DNA from: Leguminivora glycinivorella
Lineage: Eukaryota > Arthropoda > Insecta > Lepidoptera > Tortricidae
DNA length: 64,000 nucleotides
Assembly: GCF_023078275.1 (NCBI RefSeq)
Contig: NC_062978.1
Span: 19,057,883 to 19,121,882 of the forward strand
Reading direction: 5' to 3'
Shown: in pieces, positions 1-10,330 of the stretch
How the letters are laid out: each line of letters begins with the position of its first letter
How positions within the stretch are numbered: the first letter of the stretch is position 1
Notes under the pieces: model-generated
Database searches by the model: none
The model's input: the letters and a program-made list of their open reading frames with translations, nothing else
What the model was told of the DNA's origin: nothing
Made by a program: the position numbers and the translations under genes

Positions 1-735
1 AACAGAGCCAGACTACCTTTAGCGGCGTTTCGTTTTCGTTTCGCGTCGCAGAAATGCCATACGGCTACGGGGCCGGCTGTAGTCCAGTGGACAATCGTTG
101 ATACTATCTGTATCGTATCGTGTACTAGAAATTCAAAATTTTCTAAATGTTACATTTTTTTAAGGTGTATGTATAAAGTAAACGTCTAATTCAACTATAA
201 AAAACAAAAACACTTTTGCTACGGGCCCTGTAGATATAGGTATGATTATAAGTTTTAATGGTCGTTGATTTCAACACCGCCGTCAGTTGGATTGCAGCGC
301 GGTGATATACCTACTGTCGCGCCAATCATGTGTGTTCATCACGCCTGCAGTTCTCTCTCTCATACAGTGTATTAACTCCATTGATTTTTTCAACAACAAC
401 CAGCTAAAACACAGGCGGCATTAATAATTAGATTTTTGAGTCCGCTCCGTCACTTAATTGGCGTCACGGCCGTGACGCATCCAGCGTCACGCCAGATTAC
501 GCCGCAAATTGTGACGAATGCCGGCCCTTTGTACTGTTTCAGTTTGTGCATCCGAAAGCTAACATAAAAGCTATAACTTATAGTCAATAAATCGTATGAA
601 AAACCAAACAATTCTCAGAGTGATCCTTCTTATCTATTCAATTCAATTTTGATTAGGTACCATAGATATTAACATTTTCTTTTTTTTTATACCACGTCGG
701 TGGCAAACGTATTTTTGTCGCAGTCGAGTCAAAAC
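1..735. other. Gene-free stretch
   Basis: I see no supported gene here. A short piece at about 690-708 (ACCACGTCGGTGGCAAAC) matches a dispersed repeat common in moth genomes, preceded by a T-run. The rest is AT-rich sequence without recognisable coding or RNA features. Confidence 0.5.
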
Positions 736-872
736 AGGTGCATTAGGGTAATTCCGAATGACAGAAATGCTCTGGTAATTCCGAAAGGGGAATCTTGATA
801 TGATGGAAATAATGGTGATTTTTTATGTGACTTTCGTAATTAGACGACTTTCGGAATTACCCTAATGCACCT
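736..872. repeat. MITE with 22-bp perfect inverted ends
   Basis: The left end at 736-757 (AGGTGCATTAGGGTAATTCC, then GA) is the exact reverse complement of 851-872. The whole unit is 137 bp and has no coding capacity. A second internal GTAATTCCGAAAG at about 774-787 echoes the terminal motif, so the hairpin has a subterminal repeat. This is the form expected of a small non-autonomous DNA transposon. I could not assign a superfamily because no clear target duplication is visible. Confidence 0.75.
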
Positions 873-1563
873 TACCTACTTACTCCGATAAAATAATCTG
901 CAATTTTGATCTTAGAGCATCAAGCTTGATCTTGTAGAACTTGTAGAATTATGAATTTTCACAACTTCGTAGAATAACATTTGTACCTATTTCACTGCTA
1001 CTAAATGCGAAAAACTAAAACGAGCGGACGAGATTATAAACTAATGATAATATTTATCTCCCAAAGTATTAAGATACTAGTAATTTGCTTCCTTTTTTCC
1101 TGCCAACCTGGCGGCGTCTACTCATTGCCGCCCGCGGCGAGCAATACGCATGTCAAATGCAAACGTCGAAATTTTAAAATAGGAATGTCTGATTTTATTT
1201 CGTCGCCACTTTTATTATATGTTTCGACGTGGCTCTGACGCGTGATTGTATTGCCAGTTGTAAAAATCGGAATGTACTATCGTATTCTAGAACTGTCAAT
1301 GTTGTGACATTGCACTCGGGTAGATTTATTGAATTTCATTGATTTTCTGCATATAAATGTATTTTCGCCAAATGTGTTGGCTGTTGTAAATAAAGTTTAT
1401 ACACTTAGTTGTTCTTTACCTTCTGCTGCTTCTACGAGTGTACTTATTGTGTAGGTATGGTTAAAATTTTGTAGGTACCTGAAAAATAAAGAAAAATACG
1501 TTAGATATTTATAAACTAGTCGGATGAGTTTAATTAATTAGGTATCTATTAAATTTGCAGCCG
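873..1563. other. Gene-free stretch
   Basis: An open frame at 1005-1238 (+, 77 codons) has a hydrophobic start, but no recognisable domain, no homologue I know and no splice or promoter context. I do not call it a gene. Nothing else stands out. Confidence 0.4.
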
Positions 1564-1824
1564 CCATCCATCATCATCCTCCTTGCGTTAGCCCGGCATT
1601 TGCCACGGCTCATGGGAGCCTGGGGTCCGCTTTTGACAACTAATCCCAAGATCTGGCGAAGGCACTAGTTTTTACGAAAGCGACTGCCATCTGACCTTCC
1701 AACCCGAAGGGCAAAATAGACCTTATTGGAATTAGTCCGGTTTCCTCACGATGTTTTCCTTCACCGAAAAGCGACTGGCAAATATCAAATGACATTTCGC
1801 ACATAAATTCCGAAAAACTCATCC
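1564..1824 (-). repeat. SINE-like lepidopteran repeat, head-truncated
   Basis: On the minus strand this reads as a dispersed moth repeat that ends in a (GATGAT)n-type tail. On the plus strand the tail is at 1564-1580 (CATCCATCATCATCC) and the body has landmarks such as GGCATTTGCCACGGCTCATG and GACTGCCATCTGACCTTCC. In full-length relatives I know, the far end carries a tRNA-like B box; here the similarity fades at about 1824, so the head is missing. The open frames read across it are chance. Confidence 0.65.
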
Positions 1825-2035
1825 AATGTTTAAAAAACGTAAAATGTATGAATGTATGACGGCTGATAGACAGGAATGGAGGAAGATGATATGCTGCGCC
1901 CACCCCAAATAATATGAAAAGGGCAAGGGAATGATGATGATGATGATCCAATGTACAAAAATAAAAACTTTGCCGTCTGCCTCCATTTTTGGGTTAGTGA
2001 AGTTTGAAATTACAATAAACACTTCTTGTTGTTCA

Positions 2036-2150
2036 CAACCCTAAATGGTCGAAAGGTATAGCACCATCCATTAGAGTTATAACACGATTCTACCCTGAAC
2101 TGCTGTCAAACTTCGGTTTTGCAGAAAGTGTTCTTTCTATATGTAAGTTA
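2036..2150. repeat. Dispersed repeat, copy 1
   Basis: This segment (CAACCCTAAATGGTCGAAAG through the CTTTCTATATGTAAGTTA end) recurs in the same orientation at 5805-5920 with scattered substitutions. Shared landmarks include CCCTGAA.TGCTGT.AAACTTCGG. The two copies lie about 3.8 kb apart. The family is not identified; it has the look of an old interspersed repeat rather than a local duplication. Confidence 0.6.
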
Positions 2151-2749
2151 TTTATTCTATGGATAGACCCCCTCTAGTCCAGCAGTCGTAAAGCAACCTA
2201 TACTCATACAAATAACAAATTTTTCCTCCAATACCCAATCGAGTTAACTTCCGATAAGCCCCATTTAACCAACTACCAACTAAAAGTCATTAAAATTATC
2301 GCCCAACTTGCTGGCAACTTTGCCCGGTATGCCCCACTTCGCGTTATCATTACTTCGTATCTCTCGAAGGGTTTCTTTTGTGTGAAATATGATTTGGTTT
2401 AAGTTTTGTAACATATATAAGTACTGTGGAGTACGAAGAACAGTAAAATAATCGATAAAACCTAGGTTTCGGTATTAAATCCCGAAATGTTAAATATCTT
2501 CTCTTCTAGGTTTTACCACCACCAGTTTCCCTTTGCCGCTTTCGTGGTACAGTCAAGTGCAAACATATAGTTAGGAGCTTGGCTCCATCTGCATGAGATT
2601 GAAGTCTAAAGCTGCTGTTAAAAAGTAACTTTTGACAGCCAGGTCCTCATAAAGATCAAGAATCTGGAGCTTACTGATAGGATATAACGTGTTCTATTTA
2701 ATTTACACTTAATCTTTTTCACAATTATCAAAATTATCAATAATTAATA
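2151..2749. other. Gene-free stretch
   Basis: No supported gene, RNA or repeat was recognised in this AT-rich interval. Confidence 0.4.
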
Positions 2750-2990
2750 AATAAATATTATACGACATTCTTACACAGATTGACTGAGTCCCACGGTAAG
2801 CTTAAGATGGCTTGTGTTGCAGGTACTCAGACAACGATATATTTAATATACAAATACTTATATACATAGAAAACATCCATGACCCAGGAACAAATATCTG
2901 TGCTCATCACACAAATAAATGCCATTACCGGGATTCAAATCCGGGACTCCGGCGTAACAGGCAGGGTCACAACGTGCTAGGCCAGACCAG
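2750..2990 (-). repeat. tRNA-derived SINE, minus strand
   Basis: Reading the minus strand from 2990, there is a tRNA-like head (box A TGGCCTAGCACG, degenerate B box around GGATTTGAATCC), then the family body ATTTATTTGTGTGATGAGCA, then a CTGAGT...AATCTGTGTAAGAATGTC 3' part and an AT-rich tail. It is the same family as the plus-strand copies at 9927 and 37415. The B box differs from consensus, so this copy is probably not transcribed by Pol III. Confidence 0.75.
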
Positions 2991-3381
2991 TCGTCTAATA
3001 ATCCAACCTCATTACCAAAAATTTGCATTTACTGAAATCCCTACTAAATAAGTATGTTGGTATAATATTGAAAGTACCGAGCATAAAATACGATAAGAGT
3101 ATCAGAGACCAATTTCACAGTAACTGCATTCCTACTTTCAACCCCGTACCCCATTTACGTAGAGAAGTAAACAGAAATCAGCGTATACCGCGAACTTAAA
3201 CTTATATTTGAAGCAGCAAAATGTATATTTCTTGTAAGGAAACAAGTTTGTCTAAGTTGTGAGTTGCAAAGAGCGAGCAGAGAAGGGTCAGGTTATGGCG
3301 TTTGCGGAAGCGGGAGAATTTCAAAAATAATGATGAATTAGATGATGCCATCACATGGAATGGACGGAGACTTTCCTGTAC

Positions 3382-3470
3382 TCATCATCCTCCTTGTTAA
3401 CCCGGCATTTGCCACTGCTCATAGGAGCCTACTCGTAACTCTCGTAAGGTCCGCTTTTGAGGGACTTTCT
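3382..3470 (-). repeat. SINE-like fragment
   Basis: CATCATCCTCCTTG, GGCATTTGCCACTGCTCAT and GGTCCGCTTTTGA match the tail half of the repeat at 1564-1824 in the same orientation. It is truncated and carries a small insertion (ACTCGTAACTCTCGTAA). Confidence 0.55.
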
Positions 3471-4554
3471 TGTACTGTCAGCTGCAAAAGGGCAAGGCGA
3501 ATTTATAAATGAATTCATTCATAATTTATCCATGCAGTTTTGTAGTTGATAGTACGTAGATGTTTTTATTTATTTATTCGTATGGCATACATGTTAGAAA
3601 ATAGAAACATAGAACGTGAAATTTTTCTTAAATATCTAGACTAAGAGCAGTCAGCTATTTCGTGGCTTCGTCGCACAGGGTGATCAGGTCATCGGGAGAT
3701 ATAATCGGGTCATACGTAGATGTAATGAGTAAGGGTCAGTTGTATCAACCACAGCTAACCGAAACGTCAACGTCACGCAGCAGAAGTCTATGATCCCCAT
3801 ACAACAAATTTAACGAACGCTAAATTCGGCAATGGATTGTTTGGTGCATCCGACCCTAACACGGTAGATGAGGATGTCAGTACTCATCAATTTAACGATG
3901 ATTGGGTTGCTGTAGTAACTAGACCGGTTTTGCACTGTAGATCGTTACCAAACCCCACGACACCTAACCCGGTGATACCGTTTGAGCGGTGCTTGAGCTC
4001 GAGCTGATGAGCTGGTGTGTGCGGCTGCGTTGAGCTGCGAAATTGTACGGAGATTATGTGAATTCATTGATAAATTCGTCATGCGCTTTTGCAGCTCACT
4101 GTATATTGTATTGTACTCTGCTGATGCTCTGCTGCAAATACAACAGGGATCTGAGCAGGTAGGTGGAACAAAAATTAGTCTCCCGTGTGTTTCTCCCCGC
4201 TCTCGCTTCCGCCTACAATGTAACCCCCGCCCAGCTACCGGCATCTTTTCTTTTCTCTACAAAACTAGAGCGGCCCGCTCCAACATCTAACTGAAACCCT
4301 GCTTAGACTTGTTTTTGACAACACCGAAGTTACAGTTTTTAAACACGCCCCGGCATATCCATTGTTTCTTCCAATGACGAAACGGGAATTTGTTTTCAGT
4401 TCCGTGTGCAAGTTTAAAATTTGTTGGGTGTTTTAAAAAGGTTGGGCGAAGTTTGTTGCTAAAGTGATTGAAGTTGGGGAGAGGAATGTTTTTAACCAAC
4501 TGCTGCGGGACGGGAGTAATGCCAGTTGAATGTGCTCGAGAGGTTGAGAAGTGC
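3471..4554. other. Gene-free stretch
   Basis: Open frames occur on both strands over the same bases (about 3945-4290 and 4287-4574). None has a recognisable domain, and overlap on both strands argues for chance. No RNA gene seen. Confidence 0.4.
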
Positions 4555-4555
4555 C

Positions 4556-4830
4556 AATGAGGAGGCACACTCAAAGGTAATGACAGATAGCGCTACCTTA
4601 TAAGTCCATTGCACGGATAAAGAATAAGAAGTTACCGGACCATACCAATGTCATTTCATACGTGAGAGCAAGAAGAAGATATTTTTTTCTCCCTCTCACA
4701 TATGAAATAACGTTTACCGGTAATGTGTGGGGCTATTACACCTAGTGACAGGTTGTGAATGACAGTGACATGCGTAGGAACTTGCACAGGCGCCGCCTGG
4801 CAGGATAAAATGTCGAGTGCCTCCTCATTA
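4556..4830. repeat. Foldback MITE
   Basis: The ends are inverted: AATGAGGAGGCAC at 4556 against GTGCCTCCTCATT at the right end. Inside is a second imperfect inverted pair: GTCATTTCATACGTGAGAG near 4649, with its reverse complement CTCTCACATATGAAATAACG near 4694. The internal hairpin loop is purine-rich (AAGAAGAAG). No protein is encoded. Exact target duplication is unclear. Confidence 0.6.
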
Positions 4831-4866
4831 ACAGGTATTTTAGGGCAATCCCTAAAATACCCGTTA
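4829..4866. repeat. 38-nt hairpin
   Basis: A 17-nt arm (TAACAGGTATTTTAGGG) pairs with CCCTAAAATACCCGTTA across a four-base loop (CAAT), with one mismatch. It abuts the right end of the neighbouring foldback MITE and the start of the Helitron-like repeat at 4874. It could be a relic of another MITE or a strong RNA hairpin. It is not followed by a T-tract, so it is not a convincing terminator. Confidence 0.6.
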
Positions 4867-4873
4867 CTGACAA

Positions 4874-5103
4874 TCCATACTTGATATGCGAAAGTGTGTG
4901 TGTTTGTTTCTTTGTCCGTCTTTCACGACAAAACAGAGCGACAAATTAACGTGATTTTTTAAGTGGTGGTTTTATAGTAGAGTGACAAAGTCTACTTTGT
5001 GAAACTTCCCAAAAATAGGGGGGTAGAAGTTTGTATCGGGCATTCCTCAATTTTCGAATTCTCAATTTTCGAGTGAGCGAGCGAAGCCGCGGGTAAAAGC
5101 TTA
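4874..5103 (+). mobile_element. Helitron-like non-autonomous repeat, copy 1
   Basis: It starts with TCCATACTTGATATGCGAAAG after an A, as Helitron ends do (5' TC), and ends with GCGAAGCCGCGGGTAAAAGCT. It shares the CCGTCTTTCACG...GAGCGACAAATTAACGTGATTTTTTA core with the copies at 7793 and 10876. This copy is longer and more diverged, with extra sequence around 4970-5070. No Rep/helicase gene is present, so it would depend on an autonomous partner. Confidence 0.6.
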
Positions 5104-5489
5104 TTTCTTAATAAAATCTAGTTGTTTTCCGGCATAATTATTAAATAAATTGAATAATAAATATTTATGAATAAATATTAATTTCAAATTAACATTTCTA
5201 ACTAAATTGTCTGACTAGATATAATATAAAATTACATCGAAACACACAATACTAGTTTAGTTAAATCGGTATTTCTAACTCATAGAAATATAGAGGCCTG
5301 TCAATATGATGGATGGTTTGATTCAGAATTACATCGAATAATTACTCGAACAATGTCGTTCTATCAGACAAAGACCTAACAACATTCGATTATATGTATA
5401 TAGTTAGTTATAAAAGCATGTATTTCTATTCAAGAGATAATATACACAATATTGGATCTTCCACAAATTGATACGCGCAACTATATTTA
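5104..5489. other. AT-rich gene-free stretch
   Basis: Very AT-rich, with no recognised feature. Confidence 0.4.
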
Positions 5490-5640
5490 AAATACGATTA
5501 CTTAAAATCATAACATACTTACAATTATGACTCAGGAAACAATCAGAACTTTATCACAAAATACCTTTGCTGGGATTTGAAGTATTCGAACCCAACACTT
5601 TCGGCTTCATAGGCAGGACACGAGTCCAAATCATGTTGTT
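5490..5640 (-). repeat. Degenerate tRNA-derived SINE
   Basis: On the minus strand it reads GGGTTCGAATACTTCAAATCC at the B-box position (a 6-base interruption of the B box). It then has a weak match to the GTGTGATGAGCACAGAT...TTCCTGAGTCAT body of the SINE family seen at 9927. Old and probably inert. Confidence 0.5.
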
Positions 5641-5804
5641 TTAAATTAAGCCAAAAATTAAACATTATCAGTGGTCGGACACTGACTCGATCGGGCGATT
5701 CCGGCACCATTCGGCTCGCATTCTACGTAGAGTAGCATTTATGAAAGTCCCTAGCAATTGACGGTCCGTTGCGTCCGCTACCACTAACAGTTTCATGATT
5801 TTGT

Positions 5805-5920
5805 CAACCCTAAATGGTCGAAAGCGATAGGGCCTTGTATTAGAAAGGGACAACACTATTCGACCCTGAAATGCTGTTAAACTTCGGCTTTGTATGAAGT
5901 GTCCTCTCTGTATGTTAGTT
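5805..5920. repeat. Dispersed repeat, copy 2
   Basis: Second, same-orientation copy of the repeat at 2036-2150, beginning CAACCCTAAATGGTCGAAAG and ending near TCTGTATGTTAGTT. The family is unidentified. Confidence 0.6.
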
Positions 5921-6126
5921 CTATTATTTACTCTGCATTACTATGCATATGATTTGGTGTCTTTATCTACATAGGGCTAGTTATTACATATTACCCACAA
6001 CTTGATACATTACAACTGACAATTAGTGCCGCAATTTGTGCCGCTTTGGCTTTAGCTGTAAGGTGCATTTTGTAATTTGAATAAATAAAATAAAATAAAT
6101 AAAATAAATTAGGTTGCGTTAATTTT

Positions 6127-6345
6127 TAACCCCGACGCAAATACGACGGGGTGTTATAAGTTTGACGTGTCTGTCTGTCTGTCTGTGTGTGTCTGGCTCT
6201 GACTTCGTAGCTCCCGAACGGATGAACCGATTTAGATTTAGTTTCCTTTTGTTTGAAAGCGGAATTAGTCGAGAGTGTTCTTAGCCATATTTCATGGAAC
6301 TCGGTCCACTATGTTGGGGGTTTTTCAAAATTTTAATTTTGTGGT
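6127..6345 (+). repeat. CGACGGGGTGTTATAAG repeat, copy A
   Basis: It begins AACCCCGACGCAAATACGAC, includes GGTGTTATAAGTTTGACGTG, a short (GTCT)n microsatellite, and TAGCTCCCGAACGGATGAAC, and ends in TTTTAATTTTGTGGT. Two more copies are in the window: 16877-17107 (+) and 59813-60090 (-). The repeat is widespread in moths; it has no coding capacity and its transposon class is not clear to me. The minisatellite at 6541 follows closely. Confidence 0.7.
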
Positions 6346-6540
6346 AAAGATGTTTGCCATATCGTTCTTACAATGAATAAAAAATGTTAACAAAAATCAA
6401 AGCACCGCGTAATTTATCTCGCACCGCAATCCCAACATCGCTGTACCTGTCATTTCAGAATGAGGCATAAAGAAAAACAAGAAACACGAGGCAAAAACAC
6501 TTTAAGCCGAGAACCTTTTCAAAGTGGGTGCAAAAAATAG

Positions 6541-7305
6541 CTCCAACTTCGAAGTTCGGACTTAATTAGAAGAGTGCTCAGTCTCGACCTATGCACCTTG
6601 GAGCCCATTCAGATGCCGGGTTAAAATAGACGCGGTCGACGTGGTTGCCTCTCACACCGAACCGAAGTTTGGTCGAATTATGAGGAAATATTTATTAAAA
6701 ATAACGCCAACTTCGAAGTTCGGACTTAATTAGAAGAGTGTTCAGTCTCGACCTGTGCACCTTGGAGCCCATTCAGATGCCGGGTTAAAATAGACGCGGT
6801 CGACGTGGGTGGCGCTCACATCGAACCGAAGTTTGGTCGAATTATGAGGAAATATTTTTTTTAAATACCTCCAACTTCGAAGTTTTAATTAGAAGCGTGC
6901 TCAGTCTCGACCTATGCACCTTGTAGCCCATTTAGATGTCGAGTTAAAATAGACGCGGTCGATGTGGGTAGCCTTTACACCGAACCGAATTTTGGTCGAA
7001 TTATGAGGAAATATTTTTTTAAAATAGCTCCAACTTCGAAGTTTTAATTAGAAGAGAGCTCAGTCTCGACCTATGGACCTTGTAGCCCATTTAGATGTCG
7101 AGTTAAAATAGACGCGGTCGATGTGGGTAGCCTTTACACCGAACCGAATTTGGGGCGAATTATGAGGAAATATTTTTTAAAAATAGCTCCAACTTCGAAG
7201 TTTTTAATTAGAAGAGTGCTCAGTCTTGACCTATGCACCTTGTAACCAATTCAGATGCTGGGTTAAAAATCAAAATAGACGCAGGCGACGTGGGTAGCTT
7301 TCACT
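6541..7305 (+). repeat. Minisatellite, 159-164-bp unit, about 4.7 copies
   Basis: Unit starts, marked by CCAACTTCGAAG, fall at 6543, 6707, 6871, 7030 and 7189, giving spacings of 164, 164, 159 and 159. The last two full spacings share a 5-bp loss, so the array probably grew by duplication of a shortened unit. Each unit opens with the palindrome AACTTCGAAGTT and contains GTTAAAATAGACGCGGTCGA and AATTATGAGGAAATATTT. It is not coding. Confidence 0.85.
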
Positions 7306-7435
7306 GACGTATATTGACGCTATCTGTCCTCCCGTGTGGGTGACACATACCACTTGAACTATTTTTTTATTTGAACTGTTTATTTCCATAAACATATTTA
7401 TTGCAATACATATTATATAATAAAACGAGTGACAT

Positions 7436-7522
7436 ATATTATTAAATTAAAACGGGACTTAATCGCGTAAAACTTACGTTTTAAGTTTTACGGGATTAAG
7501 TCCCGTTTTAATTTAATAATAT
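7436..7522. repeat. 87-bp near-perfect palindrome made of PLE-type ends
   Basis: Arms 7436-7476 and 7482-7522 pair at 40 of 41 positions around the 5-base spacer CGTTT. The core of each arm is CGGGACTTAATCGCGTA (one arm has CCCG instead of CGCG). This is the same terminal motif found at the ends of the Penelope-like elements at 10331-10818 and 55291-58696. The flanking TTAAATTAAAA is also inverted on the other side. Confidence 0.85.
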
Positions 7523-7792
7523 GAGTGAAGATCGTGTTAGTTTAAATCGAGTGACATATTTCCGAATTTGTTATTTTTGGGCTCATTCAAGTGAATCTAC
7601 CGGTGTGAGCGTCGGACATCTCGGGCGCCCCCTGACCGTTGCCGCTCAAAGCGAACCGCGATCGCACGCGTGTAAGAGTGACTGACTTATGAATCTTATG
7701 ATTATGACTACCTTACTATACATACTCGTATAATATATGTAGGGTACAACTTATGTGAGAAAAATAATTTAGAGAGCAATAACTATTAACAA

Positions 7793-7962
7793 TCCATACT
7801 AATATTATAAATTGGAAAGTGTTTGTGTCTATTTGATTGTCCGTCTTTCACGGCAAAACGGAGCGACGAATTGACGTGATTTTTTAGGTGGAGAAGTTGA
7901 AGGGATGGAGACTACTTTTTGTCACTTTCTAACGCGAGCGAAGCCGCGGGCAAAAAAGCTAG
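7793..7962 (+). mobile_element. Helitron-like non-autonomous repeat, copy 2 (intact ends)
   Basis: This 170-bp unit starts TCCATACTAATATTATAAA, ends AAAAAAGCTAG, and lies between an A and a T. These are the Helitron rules: 5' TC, 3' CTRR (here CTAG), insertion between A and T. A short CCGCGG palindrome sits about 17 bases before the 3' end where a hairpin is expected. It encodes nothing. It is a useful intact reference for the interrupted copy at 10876-11623. Confidence 0.7.
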
Positions 7963-8244
7963 TATTTTTTATAAATACATAATTATATTATTATTTTTAA
8001 CATCCTACAAATTACAATAACAGGGGGTTGAAAATGGTCTGATTTGCTTCGAGAAAACGTTCGTGCCTCTTTTTGCTCGACTTGGCGGTGCCCCCAGATT
8101 CGAAGTAGTGTAATAGGTACAATAAGTACCTACAATCCCCTAATTTTACAAAAAAAACTTGTGATCGTGTTTGTTTCGCAATGTTGCAAGGGGCACAATT
8201 TTTTCTTTACAGTACACTACCTACTCTCACATTTCTCCAGGGAG

Positions 8245-8523
8245 AGCATTTAAATGTGGCTCTGCGGAACCGGTGAATTCTGGTCTACGGATTGCCACAC
8301 CGAGCAAGGCGCTCTACGTGTCGCGCTTACACTACTCCGCCGTGGCCGACGAGGTGGTGGACTACGTTCGCCGGAAGACTGGCTACACGCTGAGGGTGCA
8401 GCAGCTACAGTCGGGTCACTACGTGCACTTCAGTTCGTTTGTTGTTCGCGTGCCGACTTCTGACCGAAAGGTGTGGTTTTTCGGCGGTTCCGGGGCAAAC
8501 GACGCAACGGAGCCACGCTGTGA
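8245..8523 (+). pseudogene. ORF1 C-terminal fragment of a CR1/Jockey-type non-LTR retrotransposon
   Basis: The frame reads ALYVSRLHYSAVADEVVDYV, then VRRKTGYTLRVQQL and YVHFSSFVVRVPT. This is the RNA-binding-like C-terminal part of ORF1 (gag-like) proteins of insect CR1/Jockey elements. After VPT the match continues in another frame as KGVVFRRFRGKRRN followed by a TGA at about 8521, so roughly ten residues (normally ending FWP) have been lost with a frameshift. There is no start codon region, zinc finger or ORF2. The fragment is GC-richer than its surroundings, as expected for inserted coding sequence. Family assignment is by recalled motif pattern, not a search. Confidence 0.6.
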
Positions 8524-9926
8524 CGTCATCGCCCAAATGAATTGATTAATTTTCGTTTCTTATTCTCTTTTTTTTGTCTTTTTCTCTCTTTGTTTTTTTA
8601 TTATCTAAGTTTCGTGACGCATTGGTTATATTGTAAGGTCATGTAAACATGTTTTTTAATAATAATATCTTGGCATAACCTTAACTAATGCTGCTTTACA
8701 TGATACTGCGTTTATAGATTTGACTGGCATATTTTCCTTGAATTTTATTAAATATATTGTACACCTTCATTCACGTTTAAAAATCTACAAGCTACACATA
8801 AATACCAAGCCTTATATGTACCTAGCTAAGTACTGTCCAATGTTTTTAAAATTAGTTATATTAAAACTTATTATATCCTCCAAAGAGGCGTAACTTTCAT
8901 TCGTTTAGTATGGCACTTATAATCTTTTTGGTTAACTTTTTAAATTGGTTGTCTGTTAGCCTCGAACCCCGCCCATTGGTAAAGAGGATCGGTTATTTTT
9001 GTATTATAATTAATGTCCATAACAAGTGGAGAGAGCGATCAATTATAATAATCACAGCACTTTTATCATTTTAAGCACATCTTATTTTTAGACTTCATTA
9101 GTCGTAAGATGAAGTTGTATGCGTTATGAAATGTTATGATATACTTTGATGGCTATTTTGGATACTTTTGATCGAGAAAGTTTTGTATGTATATTTCAGA
9201 ATAACGGGTGATTTGGTTGAAATATGTAATGATTATGTAGTTTATTAGTAAATAGTAAATCTATGGGCTCATTTACACAGGACGATAAATTGCATGCGAT
9301 CCCTCGCGCCGTGTAAATGGGCCTTAAAGATATTTAGTTAATCCTGTCGGTTTTCTATATGGCGCTGATCTGTCAGTGTCAAATAAAAACGTCACTTTTG
9401 ACTATGCCAACTCAGTTATATTATACCTACCTACATACCTATACCTATACAATACATATCTACCCTCAAATAAAATGCTGCAATTTACGTAAGTAATACG
9501 AAAAATAGACTGACCGAGAAAAAGCGCAAAGCCAAACGAATAAACGAAACCAAGCTGAGGATTCATATTCTTTATCTGATAATCCAATCATCAAAAGTCC
9601 ATTAAGTAAAAGAGTTGATTTTATCACGGCTTTTCATTAACTTTTCGAACATTGTAATCGATATCTCGTTACTTTCTCTTCCATATTATCTAGCGTCTTA
9701 ACAATAGCCAGTTACATAACATACGCAACCACGCATACTGACTCATTTAAATTTAAAATAAACCTTTAGGGCTCATTGAGACGGTGCGAGAACTCGTATT
9801 CGAGTTTAAGTCAATGTAGGTACTTTTTTTATCATGGCAACACTCACTAAAGTGACTCAATATAGTTGCCACATGTAAAACGGTTTACTTGGACGGTGGC
9901 GCCCCTATTATTTACTAATCTGTTAT
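8524..9926. other. Gene-free stretch
   Basis: Apart from the small palindrome at 9265-9323 I see no feature. The open frame at 9402-9587 (-) has no support. Confidence 0.4.
9265..9323. repeat. Short inverted repeat, MITE relic
   Basis: GGGCTCATTTACAC at 9265 pairs with GTGTAAATGGGCC at 9311-9323 around a 32-base loop. GGGCCCATTTACAC-type ends are common in small moth MITEs. Confidence 0.5.
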
Positions 9927-10150
9927 TGGCTCAGTCGGTAGTGACCCTGCCTGCTGAGCCGAGGTCCTGGGTTCGAATCCCGGTAAGGGCATTTATTTGT
10001 GTGATGAGCACAGATATTTGTTCCTGAGTCGTGGATGTTTTCTATGTATTTAAGTATGGATATCGTCGCTTAGCACCCATAGTACAAGCTTTAGCTTAGT
10101 TTGGGGCTAAGTTGATCTGTGTACGGTGTCCCCCGATATTTATTTTTAAT
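9927..10150 (+). repeat. tRNA-derived SINE with consensus A and B boxes
   Basis: The Pol III box A TGGCTCAGTCGG (9927-9938) and box B GGTTCGAATCC (9970-9980) both match consensus and lie about 32 bases apart, as in tRNA promoters. The tRNA-like head is followed by the non-tRNA body ATTTATTTGTGTGATGAGCA and an AT-rich tail (TATTTATTTTTAATTTATTT). The head lacks a full cloverleaf, so it is a SINE and not a tRNA gene. Of the copies here, this one has the best-preserved promoter. Confidence 0.85.
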
Positions 10151-10330
10151 TTATTTATTTAATCTTTTTACCGGGCTGCTATGATATAACAGTCCCTACG
10201 TTTGACTTTTCATTTACCAATCACGAAAAAATGGAGAAAGTGAACAAAGTCACCAAACGGTTACCCATTATGTTAAAACTAACAATTACAAAAAAAACAC
10301 TGATTTAAACTTTCACGATTATTACACATC

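Noticed and set aside
3945..4574. Overlapping frames on both strands
   Set aside because: No codon or domain evidence favours either strand.
9927..9998. tRNA gene
   Set aside because: A and B boxes match consensus, but the sequence does not complete a cloverleaf and continues into the SINE body shared with two other copies.
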